NCBI GenBank assembly: GCA_963752915.1
Contig: CAVVZZ010000010.1
Coordinates: 124,001-188,000 of the forward strand
DNA length: 64,000 nt
Origin: DATJPR01 sp963752915
GTDB lineage: Bacteria; Bacteroidota; Ignavibacteria; UBA10030; UBA6906
Reading direction: 5' to 3'
The notes beneath the pieces are model-generated. The model worked only from the letters and a program-made list of their open reading frames with translations. It was not told the origin of the DNA and ran no database searches. The first letter of the stretch is position 1. Each line of letters starts with the position of its first letter. The translations under genes were made by a program, and so were the position numbers. Shown one piece after another: positions 41,852 through 50,588 of the stretch.

Positions 41852-43204
41852 ATGTCTGAAACAGCGTCACAGGAGCTCTCTCTCACAGTGGGGATCCTCG
41901 AGGGAGAGCAGATTACACTCTCCTTTGAGGGATCATATTTTGTCGTGGAGGGAGGGAGATCGTTTTCCGGTCCAACCGTCGCGCATGTCGATGCCGATGG
42001 TGTAATGCTTGGAACGGAGGCCGGCGTCGTTGTCCACGCGAAGGAGATCACGCTGGTCCCGGCCGACCCGGAGAAGAACGCGTTCCTCATGTATGACGTC
42101 GTCATTGGGAAGGAGTTCCATTGGGAGCGGACGGAACACCAGCGCTTCCGCGGATCGCTGCGGCTTCTGCGGTCGGGACGGAATGTTGTCGCGGTAAACA
42201 TCGTCGGCATCGAAGAATATTTGAACAGCGTCATCTCGTCCGAGATGAGCGCAGAAGGTCCGCTCGAATTCCTGAAGGCGCATGCCATCGCCTCACGCAG
42301 CTGGCTCCTTGCGCAAATTGAACGATCCCGGGCACTGAAAGCCGGAACCGCAAGCAGACCGCCGTCGTTGATCCGCGAACCGGGACGTTTGATCCGCTGG
42401 TACGACCGTGAGGATCACGCTCTGTTCGATGTGTGTGCCGACGACCATTGTCAACGGTATCAGGGGATCACAAAGGCGTACACGCCGGCCGTCGCCCAGG
42501 CGGTGGAAGCAACCCGCGGGCTTGCGCTTTTCTTTGACGGCCGCGTTTGCGACGCCCGGTTTTCGAAGTCGTGCGGCGGAGTCTCAGAGTTGTACGAAAA
42601 CGCATGGGACGAGGACCATCACGACTATTTGGTCCCCGTCCGCGACGCGCTGGGAGAAGCGATGCCAGATCTTACCCGGGAGAACCAGGCCGAGTCCTGG
42701 ATCCGATCGACACCCAAGGCGTTGTGTCATGTTGGCGACCCGGCCCTTTTTCGGCGGATCCTTCCGCAGGTGGACCAGGAGACGACGGATGCATTCCGAT
42801 GGAGAATCGTGCTTCTTCAGGATGAACTTTCAGAACGCCTGCGCGAAAAGACCGGCGTCGATATGGGGAACATCCTCTCCCTGACTTCTGTGCGGCGCGG
42901 ACCCTCGGGCCGCATCGTCGAAATGCTTGTCACCGGGACGAAGACCGCGTTAACCGTCGGCAAAGAACTGGAGATCCGGAGAGTCTTATCCGCGTCGCAT
43001 CTTCGCAGTTCCGCCTTCGTGGTTGACACGGAGGGGACATCGGGCGGGGTGCCCGAGAAATTCGTCCTCACCGGGGCCGGTTGGGGGCACGGCGTGGGTC
43101 TCTGTCAGATCGGTGCAGGCGTGATGGGCGACCGCGGGTTCACTGCAGAGCAGATCCTCACACACTATTTTTCGGGGGCGACGATTGAACGTCTCTACCA
43201 CTAA
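41852..43204 (+). CDS. SpoIID/LytB-domain peptidoglycan protein
   Basis: A 450-residue protein. The SpoIID/LytB domain is complete: VNIVGIEEYLNSVISSEM near residue 115, LKAHAIASRSWLLAQ, ARFSKSCGGVSELYENAW near 240 and the C-terminal GAGWGHGVGLCQIGAGVMGDRG near 412, with the catalytic Glu in the SSEMS segment. SpoIID is a lytic transglycosylase that acts on stem-peptide-free glycan. No signal peptide is visible after either possible start (a GTG at 41828 adds 8 residues), which is odd for a wall enzyme; cytosolic muropeptide processing or non-classical location is possible. A DUF4922 gene follows after 18 nt. Confidence 0.9.
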   Translation: MSETASQELSLTVGILEGEQITLSFEGSYFVVEGGRSFSGPTVAHVDADGVMLGTEAGVVVHAKEITLVPADPEKNAFLMYDVVIGKEFHWERTEHQRFRGSLRLLRSGRNVVAVNIVGIEEYLNSVISSEMSAEGPLEFLKAHAIASRSWLLAQIERSRALKAGTASRPPSLIREPGRLIRWYDREDHALFDVCADDHCQRYQGITKAYTPAVAQAVEATRGLALFFDGRVCDARFSKSCGGVSELYENAWDEDHHDYLVPVRDALGEAMPDLTRENQAESWIRSTPKALCHVGDPALFRRILPQVDQETTDAFRWRIVLLQDELSERLREKTGVDMGNILSLTSVRRGPSGRIVEMLVTGTKTALTVGKELEIRRVLSASHLRSSAFVVDTEGTSGGVPEKFVLTGAGWGHGVGLCQIGAGVMGDRGFTAEQILTHYFSGATIERLYH

Positions 43205-43222
43205 GTCCATCGGACTATCCGC

Positions 43223-44236
43223 ATGATACGTGACCGAGTCGTTTCCGAAACGGATCTGCGGGACTACCTCCCCGGGCGCACACTTGCCGGCGAATTGCAG
43301 GCACTGCTGCTCCAGCAACAAGCAACGTGGCAACTCGCGCGGATCGGGTTCAAGAGTCTGGAGAGCGTCAGGGTCAAGTCGTTCGATTTCAACTTCATCC
43401 AATGGCGGGTCCAGTTCAACCCCGGCCGGATGAAATCGACAACGGCGAAAGTCGACGAATCCTCGATACGGTCGCGTCCGTGCTTCCTGTGTCACGACAA
43501 CCTTCCTCCGGAACAGCGCGGAATTCTGTATCGTGAAGAGTACCTCATCCTGGTCAACCCGTACCCGATTTTCCCGGAGCATTTCACCATTGCGCATGTC
43601 GACCATCGTCCGCAGAGAATCCTCCCTGCATTCGAATCCTTTCTCGGCCTCGCGGCGGACCTGTCGCCGGAGTATCTCGTCCTTTACAACGGGCCACGCT
43701 GCGGTGCCTCTGCTCCCGATCACACCCACTTCCAGGCAGGGACGCGGGCGTTCCTGCCGCTGGTGGAAGACTATCTGAATGTGTGTGCACGGTTCGGCAG
43801 GTTGCTGGTGGACAACGGCGAGGTGAAAATTATCAGCGTCGACCGGTATCTGCCCTCCTTCATCGCCCTCGAATCGGCGTCAGGCAAGGCGATGGCGGAT
43901 GCGTTCGAGGCGATCTATCGCGTCTACCAGAGTGTCGGAGGGTCCAACGACGAGCCGATGCTCAACTTGCTCTGCTGGGTCGACGAAGGAATATGGCGCC
44001 TTGTTCTTTTTCTCCGGTCGAAGCACAGGCCCGATCGTTATTCCGCGAAGCCTCCCGGGCGCATTCTGATGAGCCCGGCAGCGATCGACCTCGCGGGGGT
44101 AGGGGTCATTCCGGTGGAAGATGATTTCGACCGCGTCGACGGTGAAACCCTCAAAGAGATCGTCGAGGAAGTCACCCTGCCCGGCGAGCTCTTCCGTGAC
44201 ATTACGGGGGCGATTGCCGAAGCGATCAGCGCGTAG
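43223..44236 (+). CDS. DUF4922 / HIT-like nucleotidyltransferase-type protein
   Basis: A 337-residue cytosolic protein. It has the HIT-type motif APDHTHFQAG near residue 167 (H-x-H-x-Q), preceded by PCFLCHDNLPPEQRGI (Cys pair) and NPYPIFPEHFTIAHVDHRPQ, the pattern shared with galactose-1-phosphate uridylyltransferase- and GDP-L-galactose-phosphorylase-type enzymes. This is the domain called DUF4922 in Bacteroidota. Such enzymes move nucleotidyl groups to or from sugar phosphates. It is coupled to SpoIID/LytB and lies convergent to NamZ, which suggests a sugar-phosphate step in wall-sugar salvage. The reaction is unknown. Confidence 0.82.
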   Translation: MIRDRVVSETDLRDYLPGRTLAGELQALLLQQQATWQLARIGFKSLESVRVKSFDFNFIQWRVQFNPGRMKSTTAKVDESSIRSRPCFLCHDNLPPEQRGILYREEYLILVNPYPIFPEHFTIAHVDHRPQRILPAFESFLGLAADLSPEYLVLYNGPRCGASAPDHTHFQAGTRAFLPLVEDYLNVCARFGRLLVDNGEVKIISVDRYLPSFIALESASGKAMADAFEAIYRVYQSVGGSNDEPMLNLLCWVDEGIWRLVLFLRSKHRPDRYSAKPPGRILMSPAAIDLAGVGVIPVEDDFDRVDGETLKEIVEEVTLPGELFRDITGAIAEAISA

Positions 44237-44253
44237 GTTCCCCATCGGTGGGA

Positions 44254-45504
44254 TCATCGGTACAGATGGTAACGGACAGCGGTCGCCTTGAATGCGTCGA
44301 CGCCATCGTTCAACAGCGCCTGGATGTCATCGACGGCGTACCGCTTCGCAAACGCCTCGCGAATTGCGCTGCTGCCCACGACCCGATCGAACATCTGCAG
44401 CCTGTCGCGGTCGGATCCGAACAACGAGCGGTCGGGGGCCTGTGCATGAATCGCTTCCATGATCCGGAATTGCAGGCTGATGAGCGACGGAGTCGCAGGA
44501 CCGCGAAGATAGAGTTGAACGCCGTGCAATTCCTGCTGGATGTCCCTGCCATAGAACGGACGATACGTGATCGGCCGGAAGCGCACTCCGGGGATCTTCT
44601 CCTCGTTCAATCGTGCCGCAAGCTTGTCCGCGTCGATCCATGGCGCCCCCACAAGTCTGAACGGCAACGTGTAACCGACGCCCTCGGAAAGTGTCCCGAG
44701 TTCTCCCAGGATTCCCGTCGCGACGTAGTACATCGGACCATCGTCATAGGGAACGTGCGGCGATGTCGGCACCCATGCCAATCCGGTCTCCGAAAACACC
44801 ATGGAGCGCTTCCATCCCTTCATGGGGACGACCGTGAGAGCGCATTTGATACCTCCGGCAAGAAGGCCTTCGCCGTTCAGATAGAGTGCTAGTTCGCCGG
44901 GAGTAAGTCCGTAGACATACGGAATGGGATAGGGGCTGACGAAGGAAATGAACCCCGGCTTCGTGGTCGCCCCTTCGATCCTGATTCCGCCGAGAGGGTC
45001 GGGCCGATCGAGCACGACAAACGGGATTCCGTTTTCGGCCGCCGCTCCCATGCACTGGCCGAGAGTGCTGATATACGTGTACGAGCGAACGCCTATGTCC
45101 TGAATGTCATACACCAGGATATCGACCTGATGCAGCATTTCTGCCGTCGGCTTGCGGGTGTTTCCGTAGAGTGAATAGACCGGGACGCCGGTGGCCGGAT
45201 CGACGGTTGACGCGACGGTTTCGCCTGCGGAAGCATCGCCACGAACACCGTGCTCGGGACCAAACAGAGCGACGAGCCGGATTCCCGGGGCCCTGGCGAG
45301 AATATCAATGGTCGATGTCAGCCGTGAGTCCACGCCGGTCGGATTGGTAATCAGCCCGACGCGCTTCCCGTGAAGGAGATCGAACCCTCGTTCCCGGAGG
45401 ACGTCGATCCCGGGGAGGACGGGTTGTCCAAAAAGTGTTCCGGCGCCGCCCAGAAGAACAACGGCGATCGCAACGACAAGAAGTGACCGGGATGTACGGC
45501 GCAT
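44254..45504 (-). CDS. namZ: Exo-beta-N-acetylmuramidase NamZ (DUF1343)
   Basis: A 416-residue secreted enzyme with a signal peptide (VVAIAVVLLGGAGTLFG). The DUF1343 landmarks are clear: GKRVGLITNPTGVD near residue 48, LFGPEHGVRGDASAGE near 80 (carrying conserved acidic residues), YDIQDIGVRSYTYISTLG and PFVVLDRPDPLGG. NamZ removes terminal MurNAc from muropeptide glycans (shown in Bacillus; family GH171), the counterpart of NagZ, encoded 1.1 kb away. It is transcribed divergently from a BadF/BadG-type kinase across a 99-nt gap, so the two probably share regulation. Confidence 0.92.
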   Translation of the reverse strand: MRRTSRSLLVVAIAVVLLGGAGTLFGQPVLPGIDVLRERGFDLLHGKRVGLITNPTGVDSRLTSTIDILARAPGIRLVALFGPEHGVRGDASAGETVASTVDPATGVPVYSLYGNTRKPTAEMLHQVDILVYDIQDIGVRSYTYISTLGQCMGAAAENGIPFVVLDRPDPLGGIRIEGATTKPGFISFVSPYPIPYVYGLTPGELALYLNGEGLLAGGIKCALTVVPMKGWKRSMVFSETGLAWVPTSPHVPYDDGPMYYVATGILGELGTLSEGVGYTLPFRLVGAPWIDADKLAARLNEEKIPGVRFRPITYRPFYGRDIQQELHGVQLYLRGPATPSLISLQFRIMEAIHAQAPDRSLFGSDRDRLQMFDRVVGSSAIREAFAKRYAVDDIQALLNDGVDAFKATAVRYHLYR

Positions 45505-45603
45505 GGCGCCTCCTGCAACACTGGGAAGAATGGAAGGAAACTACGGACGGTTGGCGCGAATTGCAAGAAGTCCGCCCACCGGGACAAGGCGAGGTGAAAT
45601 TCA

Positions 45604-46542
45604 ATGGCTACGAAGGAACTCTTTCTCGGGATTGACGGTGGCGGGACAAAAACAACCTGTCTTGTCGTCGACCGTGCCGGCGCCGAACTCGCCCGCCGTG
45701 CGACCTCCGCTACGAATCCGAATGTTGTCACCCTTGAGGTCGCTGCGAAAAGAGTGACCGAGCTGGTCAGAGAGACCTGTCAGGAGGTGAAATGCACAAC
45801 GGACGATGTCGTCGGCGCGGTCCTTGGGTTGGCAGGAGCAGGGAGCGAGGGAAACAGACGTTTTTTGATCCGTCATCTCCAGAATCAGTTCGGCGATCGA
45901 TTTCCCGTTCAGATCGAAACCGACGCCCATATTGCCGTGGAAGGGGCGTTCGGCGGTGGACCGGGAATTGCCGTCATCGCAGGGACCGGCTCGGCGATCA
46001 TCGCGAAGACACCGAAAGGGGAAGTCTTCAATGTAGGCGGATGGGGACGTGCACTGGGAGATGAGGGAAGCGGATACTTTTTCGGCGTCGAGGCGGCAAA
46101 GGCGTTCACAAAACTGGTGGACGGACTCGCCGAATCGTCGATGATGAACCGACTGTTTTCCGAGCGCCTCGGCTGGACAACACGAGAACATCTTCTTACC
46201 GCAGTGTACAACGAGAAGCTCGAGTTATCGACGCTCGCGCCGCTCGTTCTCGAACTTGCTGCAATGGGCGACGCCCTCGCGCAGGAGATCCTCTATCGCG
46301 GGGCCCAGGCGCTGGCCGAGCAGGTTCTCGCTGCGCGCGCACGGGCTGCGATGTCCTCCGTTCGGGTGGCGACGCTCGGCGGATTGATTGACAAACCCAC
46401 GGTGTATCGTGATATCCTCGTCGCAACGCTCCACGATGCCGATCCAGCCATCGAGGTCTGCATGCCGGACAAAAGCGCGGTTGAAGGCGCAGCGATAATG
46501 GCGATCAGGGGAAGCGGAGACATGAGGAATAGGGGACTTTGA
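45604..46542 (+). CDS. murK: BadF/BadG-family amino-sugar kinase (MurK/NagK-like)
   Basis: A 312-residue ASKHA-fold kinase. It has the phosphate-1 loop LGIDGGGTKTTCLVVD at the start, VLGLAGAGSEGNRR near residue 78, phosphate-2 and catalytic region IETDAHIAVEGAFGGGPGIAVIAGTGS near 103 (quoted in parts), and GGWGRALGDEGSGYFFG near 143. This is the family containing N-acetylglucosamine kinase and Clostridium MurK, which phosphorylates MurNAc and GlcNAc at C6. NamZ divergent and NagZ following make MurNAc and GlcNAc, released by those enzymes, the likely substrates. GAGGTG precedes the ATG. The symbol rests on context. Confidence 0.85.
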   Translation: MATKELFLGIDGGGTKTTCLVVDRAGAELARRATSATNPNVVTLEVAAKRVTELVRETCQEVKCTTDDVVGAVLGLAGAGSEGNRRFLIRHLQNQFGDRFPVQIETDAHIAVEGAFGGGPGIAVIAGTGSAIIAKTPKGEVFNVGGWGRALGDEGSGYFFGVEAAKAFTKLVDGLAESSMMNRLFSERLGWTTREHLLTAVYNEKLELSTLAPLVLELAAMGDALAQEILYRGAQALAEQVLAARARAAMSSVRVATLGGLIDKPTVYRDILVATLHDADPAIEVCMPDKSAVEGAAIMAIRGSGDMRNRGL

Positions 46543-46627
46543 GATTATGGGACGGAAACATCGCCGCACACAGTCGACAGTCAACCATTTCCCGTCTAGC
46601 GTTTACTGCTCATTCAGAAATTCTGCA

Positions 46628-49558
46628 ATGCGCCCTGCGCTCGCCCGGCTCGCCCTGATTACCTTCTCGTTGGTGACACTGTGTTGCAGCGCCGGCAGGG
46701 ACGCAGGAGTGACGAAAGCACCCCGCGGTTCCTCCGGGGATCGTCGGGGTGTGCGCGTTGCCCAGGACTGGGTGGACAGCATTGTGACGTCGTTATCGCT
46801 TGAAGAGAAAGTCGGTCAGATGGTGATGGTCAGTGCCCCCGCGGTGTTTCTCAATGACAGCAGCGTCGAAATGCAACGACTCCAGTCGCTCGTCCGTGTC
46901 TATGGTGTCGGCGGCGTGGCGCTCCTTCACGGGACGGTCCTCGGCGCAGCAGCGACCGCGAACCACCTTCAATCGATCGCCAGGGTGCCGTTGCTCATTG
47001 CCGCTGATCTCGAACACGGTCTCGCGATGCGCTATGCCCGTGGGACGGATTTTCCCAGTGCGATGGCATTCGGTGCGACGTGGGACCCGGAACTGGCATA
47101 CGAGGCTGGAAGGATAACGTCCCAGGAAGCGCGCGCCGTGGGAGTGGAGATGAACTTCGCCCCTGTGGCCGACGTCAATACCAATCCGGAAAACCCCGTA
47201 ATCAATACGCGGTCGTATGGAGGCGACGCCACTCTTGTGAGTGAGATGGTCGCCGCATTCGTGCGGGGAACCGACGACGGCGGAATGCTCTCGACCGTCA
47301 AACATTTTCCTGGACACGGATCGACGCGCGAGGACTCGCATCTGGTACTCCCGGTTGTTACGCGCGACAGGCGAACCATCGATAGCCTGGATCTTGCCCC
47401 GTTCCGCGCCGCGATTGCAAGCGGGTGTCAGGCGGTGATGGTGGGGCACATCGCCGTTCCTTCCATCGATCCCTCGGAGCTTCCTTCGACGCTTTCGGAG
47501 AACATCGTCACCGGCGTCCTCCGCCATGAGATGGACTTCCAGGGGCTGGTCATTTCAGACGCAATGGGCATGGGAGGCGTCCGGGTGGTCCCGCCGGATC
47601 GCGCTGCAGTGATGGCCGTCAAGGCCGGCGTCGACATGCTGCTTCTCACGACAGATGAATATCTCGTCCTCAGGGCGATCCGGGACGCCGTACACGACGG
47701 CGAGATCAGCGAAGCGCGCATCGACTCGTCCGTCCGCCGGATCCTTACTGCGAAAGAGCGCCTCGGACTTCCCCATGTGCGGGAGGTTCCTCCGGAACTG
47801 GCCGCGTCGCGTATCGCATCGCCCTCCCACTGGAAGTTCGCCCGGCACGTGGCATCGCAATCCGTAACGCTGATCAAGAATGATGGTTCGCTCCTCCCGC
47901 TTCCATCGTCCCGGCGGAGAATCGTGTCGTTAATCCTGACGGACTCCGATGAGAGCAGATCGGAGGTCAATCGGCCGGGATCATTTTCCTTCGAAGAACC
48001 AACCGGGACATATTTCACACAGTTGCTCCGCCACCGCCATTTCGACGTGTCATCCGTGAGACTCTCGCCGGCGAGCACCCCCGAAGAGATGGACAGGGCG
48101 CTGGCGATGCTGCGACGGGCCGACCTCGCGATCGTCTCGCTCTTTGTCGGCGTCCATACCTCTTCGGGAGCCATCGGTCTTCCCGGCCGTTTGGCGTCCT
48201 TTGCCCGGAGCGCGAATGAAGTCGCTACGCCGATGATTCTCGTCGACTTCGGTGATCCATACGCCGTTACCGCCTGGCCGGCACCGCGCGCGATCGTGTG
48301 CGGATACTCCGACGCTGAAGTTGAACAGGAGGCGGTGGTATCGTGTCTGACCGGTGATGAACCGATCCATGGCAGACTGCCCGTTCGTCTTTCGGCGCAG
48401 TTTCCGATCGGGTTCGGGATCGCGCTCGAAAGCACACGAAAGGGGGTCGGGGACACGTTGGTGCGCGCGATCGCTTCATCGGGATTTGGGATGGTGGATT
48501 CTCTCATGACCAATGCCGTTCACGACTCTGTTTTTCCCGGCGCGCAACTTCTTGTGTTGAAGAACAATGCCGTAGTGTTCGATGCGTGTTTCGGGCGGTA
48601 CACGTATGATCCGTCGTCGCCGCCGGTGAAGGATTCGACGATCTTTGATCTCGCTTCCCTGACGAAGGTCATCGCGACAACAACGGCGACGATGCGGCTG
48701 TATGACAAAGGGTTGATTGACCTCGACGCTCCTGTCGGGCGTTATCTCCAGCAGTTTGAACAAGGAGAAAAACGGAGGATCACCATACGCCACCTCCTTC
48801 TTCACCGTTCGGGATTTCCACCGTTCCGGCAACTCTGGACTCTGGCGGCGTCTCCCACGAGCGCTCTCGATACAGTCTATGCGACACCGCTTGTGGCAGC
48901 TCCGGGAGACTCGACCATTTACAGCGATTTCAATATGATCACTCTGGGCGCGGTCATTGAACACATTGCGCGAATGCCTCTCGACGACTATGTCCGGTCG
49001 GCGATTTTTCAGCCGCTGGGGATGACGCGAACATGCTTCAATCCTCCGCCAGCGCTTCAACGGAGCGCAGCTCCGACGGAATACGATTCGCTGTGGAGAA
49101 AGCGCCAGATCCAGGGAACGGTGCACGATGAGAATGCATGGCTTCTGGGTGGCGTGTCGGGCCATGCCGGGTTGTTCTCGACGGCGTCAGACCTCGCCCG
49201 CTTTGCACTGATGATGATGAACGCCGGACGTGCGTACGGGCATGTCTTCTTCTCCCCGGCGACCCGTAATCAGTTTCTCGGAAGGACGGCAGCGTCTGGC
49301 GATCGATGGTTGGGTTGGGACAAAAAATCACCCGAGGGATCGTCCGCGGGATCATTGCTTTCAGACGAATCGTTTGGCCATACCGGATTCACCGGCACAT
49401 CGCTCTGGATCGATCCCCTCAATCACATCGCGGTGGTCCTTCTGACGAACCGCGTCTTTCCTGCTCGAGGCAATCTTCGCATTCTTCATTTCCGCCCGAT
49501 CATTCATGATGCCATCGTCCGTGCCCTGCTTGATGCTTCCTCCGATCAGAAGAATTGA
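46628..49558 (+). CDS. nagZ: NagZ-type GH3 beta-N-acetylglucosaminidase fused to a serine hydrolase, lipoprotein
   Basis: A 976-residue two-enzyme protein with a lipoprotein signal (SLVTLCCSA). The N-terminal GH3 domain has the NagZ-specific His/Asp dyad in KHFPGHGSTREDSH near residue 225 and the nucleophile Asp in VISDAMGM near 311. A GH3 C-terminal-type domain follows (SVTLIKNDGSLLPLP). From about residue 625 a class C beta-lactamase/PBP-like domain has SxxK in ASLTKV (Ser677), YSDFN as the Tyr-x-Asn equivalent, and HTGFTGT as the KTG-like box. It likely removes GlcNAc from muropeptides and cleaves an attached peptide or amide. Start ATG at 46628; an upstream ATG at 46547 is not family-like. 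Confidence 0.92.
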   Translation: MRPALARLALITFSLVTLCCSAGRDAGVTKAPRGSSGDRRGVRVAQDWVDSIVTSLSLEEKVGQMVMVSAPAVFLNDSSVEMQRLQSLVRVYGVGGVALLHGTVLGAAATANHLQSIARVPLLIAADLEHGLAMRYARGTDFPSAMAFGATWDPELAYEAGRITSQEARAVGVEMNFAPVADVNTNPENPVINTRSYGGDATLVSEMVAAFVRGTDDGGMLSTVKHFPGHGSTREDSHLVLPVVTRDRRTIDSLDLAPFRAAIASGCQAVMVGHIAVPSIDPSELPSTLSENIVTGVLRHEMDFQGLVISDAMGMGGVRVVPPDRAAVMAVKAGVDMLLLTTDEYLVLRAIRDAVHDGEISEARIDSSVRRILTAKERLGLPHVREVPPELAASRIASPSHWKFARHVASQSVTLIKNDGSLLPLPSSRRRIVSLILTDSDESRSEVNRPGSFSFEEPTGTYFTQLLRHRHFDVSSVRLSPASTPEEMDRALAMLRRADLAIVSLFVGVHTSSGAIGLPGRLASFARSANEVATPMILVDFGDPYAVTAWPAPRAIVCGYSDAEVEQEAVVSCLTGDEPIHGRLPVRLSAQFPIGFGIALESTRKGVGDTLVRAIASSGFGMVDSLMTNAVHDSVFPGAQLLVLKNNAVVFDACFGRYTYDPSSPPVKDSTIFDLASLTKVIATTTATMRLYDKGLIDLDAPVGRYLQQFEQGEKRRITIRHLLLHRSGFPPFRQLWTLAASPTSALDTVYATPLVAAPGDSTIYSDFNMITLGAVIEHIARMPLDDYVRSAIFQPLGMTRTCFNPPPALQRSAAPTEYDSLWRKRQIQGTVHDENAWLLGGVSGHAGLFSTASDLARFALMMMNAGRAYGHVFFSPATRNQFLGRTAASGDRWLGWDKKSPEGSSAGSLLSDESFGHTGFTGTSLWIDPLNHIAVVLLTNRVFPARGNLRILHFRPIIHDAIVRALLDASSDQKN

Positions 49559-49575
49559 AAAGTTTTCATTGTCGC

Positions 49576-49587
49576 TTGACATGTCAA
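49576..49587. promoter_or_regulatory. Perfect 12-bp palindrome upstream of the HEAT-repeat gene
   Basis: TTGACATGTCAA, in an AT-rich gap; its left half TTGACA could be a -35 box, with TATTTTG 14 nt after it. It could be an operator, but only one copy is seen. Confidence 0.35.
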
Positions 49588-49738
49588 ATCATTCATATTT
49601 TGCGTCAGAACGCGAACAAAAAAGGAGATTTCCTCATTTGCTTGTTTTTCTGCCCGAATCGTATTTCTTGCGAGCGGCTTCGTACCCGGATGAAACAAGA
49701 GTAGCTTCCGTGGTGTTGATAGTAATGGAGGGAATAGA

Positions 49739-50314
49739 ATGAATGATCCGAATGAGCCAGGAGTTACACGGGATGTGGACGAGTTGATCGGTGATTTGGC
49801 AAGCAAAGATCATCTGACGCGTCACAAAGCAAGGAGAGATCTGACAAGATTAGGGATGGAGGTCGTGCCGCACCTCCGGGAGCTTCTGCAATCTTCCTCG
49901 GAGCATGTGCGATGGGAGGCGACGAAGGTCCTCGGATCGATTGGCGGAGAGCAGGCGCTGGAAGCCCTTGCGACTGCTCTGCCCGATGGAAGCCACGATG
50001 TGCGCTGGACGGCGGTTGAAGGTCTTATCGAGGGGCGGGAAGAGTCGTACCATCCGGTGCTTCATCAACTGGTCATCCATTCTTCCAGCGTCGGAGTCCG
50101 TGAAGCGGCGTCGCATATTCTGAGTCACGCCGTGCGCGAAGAGCAATCCTCATTTCTCCGACCTGTGCTTCGGGCGTTGAGGGGGAGAGCTCCGGTCTTT
50201 GAGGTGTCCCTTGCTGCATATCAGGCGTTGACGACCTATCACCGGACGCAAGCCAGGCTTGACTCTGCCGCATTGCGGAAGACCGGGAAAAACTCGGTGG
50301 AACGACCGACCTGA
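49739..50314 (+). CDS. HEAT-repeat protein
   Basis: A 191-residue soluble helical protein with about four HEAT/PBS-lyase-type repeats: HKARRDLTRLGMEVVPHLRELLQS, VRWEATKVLGSIGGEQALEALATAL, VRWTAVEGLIEGREESYHPVLHQLV and VREAASHILSHAVREEQSSFLRPVL (each quoted in part here as a repeat core: VRWEATKVLGSIG and VREAASHILSHAV). GGAGGGA lies 6 nt before the ATG. Such proteins bind partners rather than catalyse. It stands alone between NagZ and the cobalamin riboswitch; no partner can be named. Confidence 0.8.
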   Translation: MNDPNEPGVTRDVDELIGDLASKDHLTRHKARRDLTRLGMEVVPHLRELLQSSSEHVRWEATKVLGSIGGEQALEALATALPDGSHDVRWTAVEGLIEGREESYHPVLHQLVIHSSSVGVREAASHILSHAVREEQSSFLRPVLRALRGRAPVFEVSLAAYQALTTYHRTQARLDSAALRKTGKNSVERPT

Positions 50315-50354
50315 GTGATCGCGCCTAAGAAGAAAGGGGTCGCGCGGTGAGGAG

Positions 50355-50383
50355 TTGCATCACCGCCGAAGGGTCGTTATATT
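50355..50383 (+). promoter_or_regulatory. Promoter of the cobalamin riboswitch transcript
   Basis: TTGCAT, a 17-nt spacer and TATATT, ending 12 nt before the aptamer's 5' side. Confidence 0.6.
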
Positions 50384-50394
50384 CTTGAAATCAC

Positions 50395-50565
50395 AGTCCA
50401 GGTGTCCCGCATCACAACGGGATGAAAAGGGAATCCGGTGCAACGCCGGAACTGCCCCGCAACTGTAATTGGCTGAAGGTTTGCGCTCCACTGTGAAGTT
50501 CGCTTCACGGGAAGGAAAGCGAAGACAAAACCGCCAAGAGTCAGGAGACCTGCCCGGACACATCA
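50395..50565 (+). promoter_or_regulatory. Cobalamin riboswitch
   Basis: Core B12-box features are in order: GGTGTCCC at the 5' stem, AAAAGGGAATCCGGTG, the CAACGCCGGAACTGCCCCGC core, AACTGTAA, and the 3' AAGAGTCAGGAGACCTGCC B12 box. GGTGTCC (50401-50407) can close with GGACAC (50556-50561). The start codon of the receptor gene follows 24 nt later; no intrinsic terminator is seen in between, so control is probably at translation (the AAGGAC site could be masked). Confidence 0.95.
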
Positions 50566-50588
50566 CCAATCACCTTCGAGGGAAGGAC

